The position numbers and the translations under genes were made by a program. Below are positions 48,101-58,107 of a stretch of 58,107 nt of DNA, one piece after another. Positions within the stretch are counted from its first letter, which is position 1; every line of letters starts with the position of its first letter. A model generated the notes under the pieces. That model was not told the DNA's origin. It saw only the letters and a program-made list of their open reading frames with translations, and searched no databases. The stretch is from Acanthaster planci (taxonomy: Eukaryota > Echinodermata > Asteroidea > Valvatida > Acanthasteridae): contig NW_019091697.1 in assembly GCF_001949145.1 (NCBI RefSeq), positions 1,803-59,909 of the forward strand. The letters are read 5' to 3'.

Positions 48101-51100
48101 GCTGCCAGACAAATAAGAATAGTTGTAATCAATTTCAGTGATACATCCCTTGTCAAACATGTCAGATGGTATACATGTCAGAGGTAACAGGGACGGAAAA
48201 ATTGTCACATTTTGGCCCCACAAGTTGTAGATCCATCTAGCAGTTTGTGTTAGAAGTGGTGGCTGTCGGGTTAAATTCTTGAGAGTGCCTCGAGTCTCTT
48301 AAGGCAGATACATGTACATGATATACACAGTTTTTTCTCATCTCCCATATCTTATGTATGTACATGTACACATACACAAAGCCTGGCAAGTTTTGAAAGA
48401 GACTTTGTGCTGAAATTGATCTTGGCCGCTGTTCACGGCCTCAGTTTCTCGAAAAACAGAGGTTGCAGTAAGAAACATCATACAAATATCACACAGCATG
48501 AAGTCTATGTTTATTCGTTTTTATAATTCCTCTCTAATTTTTGTATGTGTCGTGTTTACTATTACTCCCATTCATGTCTAGATGTAGGCTGTAATTGTCC
48601 AAAGTGGACATCACCAAATTGTGTGATCCCCCCCCCCAAAAAAAGAACTCATCAGAGTCAGGACTTTGTGGTTTGGATGTATTTTACCAGTGGGCTGATG
48701 TTTGTGCCTTTTCAAAACTTGTATTTTTGGCAAAAAAGAATACCTGTCAGTGCAAACTAGACTCTTGTACACAAATTTTATTCCCTCCAACAATCAGCTC
48801 AAGAGGGAGTACGGTAAATTTGCTCCAGAATCAAGATTCCTCTGAACAATACTGTCCATAATAAGCCACTTGCGAGTTAAATTTGAATAAAATCTGGTAC
48901 ACTGAGTTCTTTAAATTCAGATCAGATAACACGTACAGTGTACAATCAGATAACACAGTGTACCAGATTTTATTCAAATTTAACTCACAAGTGGCTTATT
49001 GGTGACTTAAAGGGTCATTAGGGAGTGGGGTCTCATTAATGCCATTACCCCTGCTTCTCCTCTTTCTTCAAGGTGCCTGGATCATCACAGGTGGCACCCA
49101 CGCCGGTGTGATGAAGTATGTGGGTGAAGCTGTCAGAGATTACGCCCTGCTGGGCACAGCAGCCGGCCACTCCAACGTAGTCTGCATTGGCTTTGCATCC
49201 TGGGGAGTCATTGATCAAAGAGACAAGCTCATTGATGATAGAGTGAGTTCCCCAATTTATTCATACAAGACTCTTCTAATTATATCCATAATGTGTACAT
49301 TGAAAATTAAAAAAAACATGTATGCTAAGTTCAACTTGCACTTATTTTTGGTTCAGTATAGTTTCTGTAACCCTAAATCTGCAACCTAGGATGTTTTCTC
49401 TGATGTCTTATCAACCCTAACCCATTAGGGCACGTCCTCAATCCTCCAAAATCTTCCAACTGTCCAACTTCAAAAACTGCATTCATCCTTAATCTGCCAA
49501 AATCTTCTGTGGCCCTACTTAAGGTTTTTTGTTTTAATAGTTTGGTGGGTTTTTGAGGGGGCTGGACCCATTATGCTGGTTGCTGGACCAAAGCTGGTTT
49601 TTTGCAGAGTTGGTTGACAGCTTTACTTTTGTAATAAACAAAACAGACATGTGCCTTTGTTTTAACACACTGCAGTTGAGGATTGTGTGATTTATCACCA
49701 GCAGCAGTGAACAATGGAACACAGTGTCCTTGGGTACATGTATTTCGTAAACAATATAATTTGTGACCATATGCACCACTATGTGACTGATTTTTAGTAC
49801 TTTATTCACCTTTAATCCTCTGAAATCTTCCAGCTTTTAAATCAGCATTCATCCTCAATCATCCAAAATTCTCTAATGTTCAAATCATTATTCATCCTGA
49901 ATCCCCCCAAATCCTCCAACACCACGCAGAGGATTTAGGAGGATTAAAGTGGGTTAGGGTTTTAATACATTTTACCCCCCAGATGCCCAGACAGGCCAGC
50001 CAAAACTTTCAATTTTTCCCCTTGTAGTGCTCAATGCACACCGGCCGATATGCTTCAGCTGAATTTTGTTCTTTAGGATTTGCTGCCAATTTCTTACTGG
50101 TTACGAATTGGCTTTTGCCTGCCAAAATGAGCAAGATAGTTTCATGCATTTTACATTATTCAACAAAAGAAGTTGTCATGGTTCCATATTTTTTTAATAT
50201 CCCATTTTGCCTTTCACTCCTGGTACTTTATGTCTTCCTAAAACCACCTTTAATTCAAAATAATTTTGGTATTTTATTTTACCTGCATAGTATCAAAACA
50301 CTGCCGAATGCATGATTTTCATTTATTTTGAAGAGTATCATTAGTTTGTAGGGTTCAGTTGGTTTTGGGGTAGCATTGTCCATTCCTACTACATGTACGT
50401 GACTGCAGCAAGTGTTTCACTTACTATCAGCTCTGTGTCTTTTTAGGATCTCTCTGTCACCCGTGTCGTCTAGTGTCATCTAAAATTTGACAAAGTTTCA
50501 CTGCTTTCAGGTTGTGATTTGAGTCCTGAGTTGATCTTGCATGAATTCTTTGAAGTGCATGTTTCTGGCTTTTTCTTTAGCCATTTGTTTCAGTTTGTGT
50601 TAGTTAATTCATGGCGACCTCAATCATCCTGCATGTCATTCCTGCAACATTTGAATTGCCCAGCCTGGCCATCCAAATTAAAAAAACTGGTGGAAGAACA
50701 GCACATCAAATGATCTGGCTTGGGCAGACTGCTAGCTTGTTTCACAATGTACCTGTCTGATTTGCCAACTAACACTGCAGTAGTTTGATGTTATCGCAAG
50801 TTGAGGATGTGGCAGCGGTAGAGAAAAGGGAGACCTCATTATTACAAATGTTAAGGGTCTTGTACGTGTGTGCATGTATGGTGTGGCAAATTTGGAATTC
50901 CCTGGCACCACTATTTAGGGGGAAAACCACAATATCACATCGATTTGTGCAAAAAAAAATGCTAGAGTTTTGAAATTTTGTTGCTCTAAATTTCCTTTTC
51001 TGGGTTGATTCCTCTGTGTATAAAGCACATTAATTGCAATATAAAGGTCATCAAAAATTCTTTTCTTAGGAATATGTTCAATGAGCAACTTTTGGGTACT

Positions 51101-54100
51101 CAGTTTGAGCAAAAAAACATACAAACTGAACAGCATCTTCCCTGATGGTTAACCTCATGTCAACAGCACCCTCAGTTGTCCCTAAGAGCTTGCACAGTTT
51201 TAATTGTGCTTTTCTGCACACTTAATCCCAAAAGTGAAAAGGATTTCAAAATCTTTTCATTTATTGAAGAAACTATAAAAATGCTCCAAATGTATGTCTA
51301 AGAAAAATTCATGACATGGACTCTTTAAACCCTAAAAGAGCCAAGTAAGGGGAGGGCATCAGGCCCTTGGGAGTTTCAGCAACATCGTCGTCGCGGCCAG
51401 TGCTTTTTTCTTGTGCCAAGTCTTCATGGATTTTCCAGTAATGCATAAGAGTCATTTGACATGTTTGAATACAATTATATTAGATTTAGTTGAAATTTCC
51501 CAAATTCACTTACAAGAACTGTCCTAATGAGTATACCAGATTGGAAAGGAATAAGCATGTGATGGCTGAGTTCAGAGGAAAGGGCAGAATCTGCCTTCTC
51601 CACCTGTGAGAGTTGGGCTCTTTCGGGGTTTAAAGGCCCAGTTTTATAGATCGATAAAATAGACACTTGTGCTGAGTAACTTTATTGTGTTGAAGCAAAA
51701 AAAAGCTGAGAATCAGTTACAAAAAATATGCATTGCATGGCATGATGGCTGTTTGTACAATGGCCCAGCAAATAATGTAGCGCTCAGAAGATTCCGTGGA
51801 CTACATGTACATGTACATCACAATGAAATTGACCCCTGACTAGACTCTGACCTCTTGGGTTTTTCCCAATTCAGAGCAATTCCAGGCTTTTAATATGAGA
51901 AAGTTGTAAAATGTTGATACTGGATTTTATTTAAATTGGATTTCACTCCAAATTTCATCACCACCCATTATTAATAGTTATTACAACTGCCGTTATTTCA
52001 TATTCCAGTTATTAAATTGTTGCATGGTGTTGCTCTGTGCTTCAGATGAAGTTTTAACCTTTATAAAGTACCATTACTGCATAACTGTTAATTGCTGATA
52101 CATGCTGTTGCACAAAATAATCTGTGTGGATTTGTGTTGTTATATGGACTTAACAAGTAAAAAAATTCAAACTAAAACAAATTTGCCTGTCCCTGTTTAT
52201 CATTTAATTATGAATTCTGGAGAGCATGTAATGAAATAATTCCAAAATTGTTGAAAATAATGGTTATGTCAAGACATATAATCAGTAGTCACTGTTTTTT
52301 TATTTCCCCTTTGTCACTGAACGGCCTGAGAAACACTGAAGACAATGACTTTTAATAGAGGTTTGCATTGCTACCATCTTGCAGGTCAGAGCTTTTGTTC
52401 CACTGGGTATGCAGAAAGCAGGTTTCTCTGTGGAGTAAAAGAACTGCCCTGCAAGATGGCTACCACGCAAAGCCTCTATTGATAATTTTGGAGTGTAATT
52501 TTTTCCTATGTAATCCCTGTAACACTGAATCTCAGTGTCATCATCCTCTTTCCAACAGGGTCGTTTTCCGGCTTACTACCGCATGGACACCAAGAATCCC
52601 AAGGGGGTCCTCCTGGACCCCAACCACACCCACTTCATCCTGGCAGATAATGGCACAGAGGGTCAGTATGGCGTGGAGATCAAGCTCCGAGCTAAGATGG
52701 AGAAGGAAATCTCTGAACAGAAAATGTCAGGAGTGGCCGGTGAGTATTCGGAGGTCTCTCCATTTTATAACTTCAGATTTTTTGTTGTTGTGTGATCATA
52801 TTTGGGAATGCGCCACAGGATCAATACTGTATGTTAGGAAGTAAAGATTGTGAAAGTATGAAGTAGTTTGCTACTTCTGCTACATGTTTCAGGCAGTCAT
52901 AGACTTCTTATCTGTGCTTCAGCAGGGCAATCCTTCATAGAGAGTAAGTTCACTTGCAAGTGTTGAAATACTGGATGTGACAAAAGAATATTCTGAGTTG
53001 CATGTGACTTGACTCGAGAAATACACATGGTATGATTGACTCATGATGATGTGATTTCGCTCCACGGTCTGCAAAGATAGATGACAGTTGGCTCAATGTG
53101 TCCACTTTCACACACCTGAACATTGCCGATTCCCAATGTATTTTATTGTTTGAAACAATACAGATGTGTCGGTGCCAGTGGTGTGTGTGGTGGTGGAGGG
53201 AGGTCCCAATACCATAGCTACGGTCTACGAGGCCATCATGAACGGCACGCCAGCTGTCATTGTGTCTGGAACAGGAAGAGCCGCTGACATTCTGGCGTTC
53301 GCCTTCCAAAGGGCACCCATGGTGGAGAAGTTCGTCAAAGATAGCAAAGGAAACATCAAAAAGGAGTAAGACACTTCTACATCTTTGTTCTTCAGCTGTT
53401 TCCCTGTGTTAGATAAATTAGCCCAGCAGTATGTTAATCATCAGCTTTTGTAGACAATTTCCACACATCAACTTCATTTTACTCAACTGGCCTTCTGCAG
53501 TAAAGCTGGAAATGTATGTTCTCGTCATTTCACTGGTACCAACAGCATGGAACAAGTTCTGGCTAAGACCATGGGTTTACCAGTGGGTTAGCCACAGAGT
53601 ACCTTGTGTTTGCGAGCTAATTTCAAGATCCTGATGTCTCTTGTCTGTTAAAATTATGATCAAGCATCATGGCAAATATTGCTCCTGGTTCACTGGTGCA
53701 CATTGTGATGCACATAGCTGTGGTAACCAGTGATGCAGCCAACTTCGCCAGGCTGTAGCCAGAAAGTGGACAAGGCTGGTCCAAATATCATTGACTGGCT
53801 TGACTCAGTTTTTTCGTTAGTCGAACTACTGTAAATGGTTGGCCGTAGTTCTTAACCGAACTTACTCTGCACCATTGTGAGCAGGGTACCTGATGCACTC
53901 TACCATTATAGACGTCATATTAAGACTCCCTCAAGGTGATGACAAATTAACCCCGAAAAGTGGCATGAAAAATCTCTGCGTGGTTACATGCCGTCCAGCC
54001 TGAAGCGATAAAAGATATGTTTCAAAGTTGCCATCTGTTCCCATGATTTGTTTGTTTGTAGGAAAAGAGCAGTGGTCAGCGATGCGCTGTCAGTCCGCAT

Positions 54101-57100
54101 TGCCGACATGCTCTCCAAGGAATTTGGCGAGAGGGACCTGGATACTCATCTGACGCGCATAAAGGAGATGCTGATGCGAAGACACCTCATCACTGTCTAT
54201 GAATTGGGCACCGGAACGCAGAAGTACGACATTGACAGTGCCATCTTGCACGCGCTGTTGAAAGGTAGAAGTCCTGAGGATTTTCGTCTCAATTTAAGTT
54301 CCAGAGTAACGATAGACTTTGGGACTGTCATCGATGTGCCATTGTTTCACATTTGCCTTCTTTCCAGATCTTCTTCAACCCAAACAACATGGTTTACTTC
54401 ATGTTGATTGTTTCAGTTTGGAAAACTTTGCTTGTGAAGATATCCAGTAATACAGGTGTATTTAGCAGCTGCAATATTTGTCATCTCATCCTGCTTTTTT
54501 ATGCCCCTCCCATATCCTGAAATGCACAGAATATTTCTCTAAATTGTCAAGTTTTCCCTGGTGATCTGTTATTTTACCATCAGCCAACAAGGGTCAAGTG
54601 CAGGACCAGTTACAGCTCGCTTTGATCTGGAACAGAGTTGACGTGGCCCAACGGGAAATCTTCACTGAAGACAGAGACTGGAAGGTAAAAGCTGATAAAC
54701 ACTACAGAGTACCAAAGTGTGACGCCATTTAGAACCAGTACATGCCGTACAATTGAAACGAAAGGAGTATCCGCGCTCATTGGTTCACGCGCGGATACTC
54801 TCGCTAATGCTTTTTACACACATAAGAGCGCATCTGACGTATTCGCTTTGGCTCTCCATAGAGCAGTTTCATGATGATACATTTTATGCAGAATCGACCA
54901 GTCGTAAAGATCGATTGATCACATATGTACATATCATCGATTTCCACTGAGTGTTATGCGGTAACATTTTACACCACAGAAAGGTGAGCTCGACAATGCT
55001 CTTCACTATGCCTTGGTCAACAATCAGGCGGACTTTGTCAGGCTGTTTATGGAGAATGGCGTCAGCTTAAAGGATTACCTGACAGTCAGAGAACTCACCC
55101 TGCTCTACAATGAGGTGAGCTCTTCATTCTGTGTACAATCAATCATCACAGTCTAAAATTCCTGCCATCAAGGCTTTGACCAGGTTTGAAATAGTCCCTA
55201 AAGTTGAAGCATGAGATTCCCTTGGAATTTTTTAATTCCTTGCCATACAAATTAATGTTTTAAACTGAACGGTTCTCAACATTAATCCTTCACTTTTTTG
55301 AGGATCGATGACTGTTAGGATCAAAGAGATGGCTTGGAAGAGTAGGTGAACCCTGTTTTGAAAGGGGTCAAATCATTACTTGCCTCCAAGTCCTTGAAAA
55401 TCACACCCTCCAATTTTTGTTGTCTTTGTGTCTTTGCATTTGCTTTACTCCACAGGTGAAGCCAAACACACTGCTGTACGAACTTCTGGAGAAGGCACGA
55501 GGGAAGGTAGGAAAGAGTGACTTGGAATGCATAAATTCTGGTTTTTCTTGTGCTATATTTAACTGAAACCATCTTCCCAGGTAAAACCTAAACATCAAAC
55601 TGCAATGGGAGACTTTGAGACGCTTGGTGGAGAAAACCATACCGGTCCTTTTTTACCAATTCTGAGCATGCGCGCATTGTTCTGAGCATGCCTGCATAGA
55701 TCTGAGCATGTGCAATACCTTGAAAAAGGACCGGTTTATCTGCTGCCACCAGTGTCTAGATGTCTCCCATTGGGATTATTTTTTCCACCCCACATAATTT
55801 GCATTTCAAATAGTTGATGTAACACTGACTGCTAAATACCAGGAAAATTCAAACATAAATGCCAGTGACACCATGGCGATATCTTTACAGCTGTGTCATC
55901 AGTCAATCACAAGTCATCCAAGGTGACCTGTAATTTAAATGAATACTGGCGTACATGTTGACATGAATTCCTGATAAATCACCGTTCATCCTGTTGCGAT
56001 CAAACTATTTGCCTTGTGATTGGCCATTAAAACTTTGCCCGGTTATACCCAAAGCCACCCTTAATTCCTTCCGCTTCGCAGTTGACTCGTAAGTTCAACT
56101 TGTTCGATGTGGGCAAGGTCCTCGAGGAGCTGACGATGGACACGTACGAGCCGCTCTACATCCGCCACCAGGCCAAGTATGTGTTGACGGAAGCGCAGAT
56201 ACTTGGGGAGGACATCCTAGCAGACGACGCCTCAGAGACGGGTGTCGGTAGGGGGTACGAAGTTGTTCAGACCCACGCCAGAGAAGGGCTGAGGGAGATA
56301 GCGGTCCAGGGACGAAGAGGTATGGAAACACGTAAGGTCACAGCCAAAGAAACTCTATCACTCTTAAAACTTAGGAAGTTCTTGTCTAATGGAATAGACT
56401 ACATGTATTTGGCTGTTGCTCCGGGCAACACCCCAATGCCAACACCTGTGGAACTCGAGATTTTTATTTTACCTCTAAAGTCACTTAAAACCGAGGAGAA
56501 AAAAGAATTTTCAAGAATGACCCCGACTTGCAGATTGTCTTTACAAATTCACAGCAAAAAGTGAAAATTGAAATGGTTTCTTTTTATCAATACAAGGCAG
56601 AAAAAACATATTTGAAAATTTGAAATTTGAAAGTGGCTAGACCAGCAAAATGACGTCACAAGTTCGCAGCTGAAAGTTCTGCATGAATGGGGTTTATTCT
56701 ACCGTTTGGAGATCTTCCAACTTTGAATCAACAGATAAACTTGCCGTTATCCATTAAGTCTGTCTTCCCCAATCTCTTTTTTTCCGTCCTTCAGATGCCT
56801 TGCAGGACCTGACCGACCACTTCTTGTCTCCCGTGCGTGAGCTGTTCCTCCTGGCCATCATGCAGAACCGGCCCGAGATGGCCCGGATGCTTTGGGAGGA
56901 TGGCAACGATGCAGTTGCTTCGGCACTCACAGCCAGCATGATCCTCAAGCTGATGGCCGACAGAGAGGGTGACTCGGACCAGAGCGCAGCCATGCTCAAA
57001 CATGCCGAGTAAGTATACCGTGGGGGAGGGAGTCTAGGATTGTTGCTCAAGTACATCTCTAGCAGCTGATTTCACATCTCTTGGCATGTTTTTGCACCGT

Positions 57101-58064
57101 TTGTACATGTATGTCTTACGCCACAGACTAGTCCAACCATCGTCGACTAGCGTGCGTTCAATCAGAGTTAGTCGAACTATGGTTAACTGTGGTCCTTGAT
57201 TGGACTTGCCCTTAGCTGTACAGTTGTTTAATTGTATTGAACATTTTACACAAGGACGATCACAGCTTTTAGTCCCTGGGATAGGGCTGTTTAAGTGGAA
57301 AGAGTTGACGATTGATCATAATATTTGTTTCTGGGGCCGTATACCTTATGACATCCGAAAACAGTGCTCTGAAGTGGTACAACCAGTGTTTTTGTTCTTC
57401 CAACTCCTAAAAACTGTCATTTTGTAAAGTATTGATTTTGAAACCAAAATCATATTTAGGGCCGCTGCATTCTCAAATGGTCTCTTGACCATACATATTT
57501 GCTGCTGAAAACTGTCATAACATCTGAAATCTTTGCTTGGCTGTTTCATGCAACCCTAATACCATAGATAATTTTGCCATTCCCAATCCACAGGGAGTAC
57601 GAGGAACTGGCCATCGGTGTTCTAAATGAATGCTACAATGATGATCCCGAGCGCACCTCCCTCCTCCTGGCTCGGGAACAGGAAAACTGGGGCAAGGCCA
57701 CCAGCCTGAGCCTGGCCAAACACGCCCAGAACAAGAACTTCATTGCGCACTCTGGAGTCCAAAACCTGCTGACAGAGATCTGGAATGGGAAGCTGTCGGA
57801 CGAGAACAACGGCTGGCTGGTAAGGGACAAATCAAGTTCGGTGGAATCAACTTTTGTGCTGGGATGGAATAGTCACTTCAGTAATTGGTTGACTTGATGA
57901 TGGGTTTGCCATTTCTTTCTTTTGCTCTTTCCCAGCTGTGGCTATGCATGTTGTGTCCGTTCATCGTCCCATGTGTCGTCATCTTCAGAGAGGATGAAGT
58001 TGAACAGGAGGAAGAGGAGCTAGAATGGAAGCCAAACCACGACATCGACCTGAACCTGAACAAT
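45134..58064 (+). CDS. TRPM2-like: TRPM channel, TRPM2/TRPM8-type, 5' 15 exons (partial)
   Basis: Coding exons are 45134-45328, 45986-46077, 46945-47131, 47600-47780, 49073-49242, 52559-52739, 53164-53365, 54062-54264, 54584-54684, 54980-55114, 55456-55506, 56082-56319, 56795-57008, 57594-57819 and 57936-58064. All have GT-AG borders and consistent phases, joining to 835 codons without a stop. Motifs follow the TRPM N-terminal homology region: [79 protein letters not shown] and [11 protein letters not shown]. Repeat-rich helices follow ([38 protein letters not shown]). The last exon starts the first membrane helix ([17 protein letters not shown]). CQCG and AIGVLNECY favour TRPM2 over TRPM1/3/6/7. 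The ATG is preceded directly by an in-frame TGA. Pore, and any NUDT9-like end, lie beyond the window. Confidence 0.92.
45329..46944 (+). other. TRPM introns 1-2
   Basis: No extra coding exon is needed by phase. The stretch at 46660-46700 contains AATCCTCCAAAA text akin to the hairpin repeat family seen at 27.8 and 49.4 kb. Confidence 0.6.
48860..49000. mobile_element. inverted-repeat element with near-perfect 45-bp arms in TRPM intron 4
   Basis: AATAAGCCACTTGCGAGTTA at 48860 onwards continues to CTGGTACACTG and is inverted at 48956-49000 with one mismatch in 45. The short interior includes two GATAACAC units. It ends about 70 bp before the next exon, so the transcript could form a strong hairpin close to the acceptor. 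Confidence 0.85.
49413..49963. mobile_element. 550-bp relative of the CCTAAC hairpin family, TRPM intron 5
   Basis: The left end CAACCCTAACCCATTAGGGC with TCCTCAATCCTCC is mirrored at the right by GGAGGATTAAAGTGGGTTAG. AATCCTCCAA-type units repeat inside at both sides. It shares termini with the 55-bp hairpins at 27.8 and 28.3 kb and may be a longer member of the same family. Confidence 0.65.
52354..52481. mobile_element. 128-bp inverted-repeat element, TRPM intron 5
   Basis: AATAGAGGTTTGCATTGCTA with CCATCTTGCAGG at the left matches the inverse of the right end (AATAGAGGCTTTGCGTGGTA, GCCATCTTGCAGG). It lies about 80 bp before the exon at 52559. Confidence 0.75.
54765..54800. repeat. perfect 12-bp hairpin, TRPM intron 9
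   Basis: GAGTATCCGCGC, 12 bases of loop, then GCGCGGATACTC. It has no poly-T tail and lies in an intron, so no terminator role is implied. Confidence 0.85.
55603..55773. mobile_element. 171-bp inverted-repeat element with internal triplicate, TRPM intron 11
   Basis: The outer arms CAATGGGAGACTTTGAGACG and CCAATGGGAGACATCTAGAC (inverse of right) match and reach inward to a shared ACCGGTCCTTTTT. The loop holds three copies of TTCTGAGCATGCGCGCAT-like text (about 55661-55710). Confidence 0.75.
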
Positions 58065-58107
58065 GTAGGTAGAATGAAACTATAACAGGGTTCAAAGAGT
58101 GGGAAGT

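Larger units (their letters stand above)
49243..52558 (+). other. TRPM intron 5 (3.3 kb)
   Basis: It starts gtgagt and ends tttccaacag. It holds the 550-bp and 128-bp elements listed separately and several ACATGTAC palindromes (for example near 51803). No alternative exon is supported. Confidence 0.65.

Noticed and set aside
54765-54800. Hairpin as a transcription terminator
   Set aside because: It sits in an intron, lacks a T tract, and intrinsic terminators of this kind do not apply to animal Pol II genes.

Overview
The window is animal nuclear DNA. Genes are split by GT-AG introns with consistent phases, most of the sequence is intergenic or intronic, and short inverted-repeat elements are scattered throughout. 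The protein relatives (PEX11 alpha/beta, PECR, a TRPM2-like channel, a VWC/SRCR secreted mosaic) together with frequent TACATGTA and TAGGCCTA palindromes suggest a marine invertebrate deuterostome, perhaps an echinoderm or hemichordate. That placement is an inference; no marker gene settles it.

Layout. 1-4.2 kb: mostly non-coding, with a tRNA-Arg(CCT) on the minus strand and two inverted-repeat elements. 4.2-9.6 kb (+): a complete four-exon PEX11 gene whose parts join in frame to 229 residues. 12.0-16.8 kb (-): a complete eight-exon PECR gene whose exons join in frame to 300 residues ending in the peroxisomal signal SKL. These two genes converge, so two peroxisomal genes sit tail to tail. 18.6-19.6 kb (+): an unrecognised gene with a probable type II membrane anchor, cut by a 339-base run of N. 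21.6-32.9 kb (-): a secreted modular protein. It has a signal peptide, an unknown Cys module, VWC, two copies of an unknown domain of about 155 residues, VWC, a third copy of that domain, and a terminal SRCR. Every module exon is phase 1-1. 33-45 kb: no host gene found. It holds a 3.6-kb terminal-inverted-repeat transposon with a decayed coding region, a 1.8-kb element with arms of about 500 bp, and smaller elements. 45.1 kb to the end (+): the first 15 coding exons (835 codons) of a TRPM2/TRPM8-type channel, running off the window just after the first membrane segment.

The least explained biology is the 21.6-32.9 kb gene. Its ~155-residue domain is present three times, plus a decayed fourth start. 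One domain exon was duplicated together with about 0.4 kb of intron, and a 55-bp hairpin element later inserted into one copy, so the other copy preserves the empty site. One splice junction (second exon to first VWC) would create TAG, so a further exon or an alternative transcript is needed there.

Exon limits were placed by hand from splice sites, reading frame and family resemblance. No alignment or database search was run.
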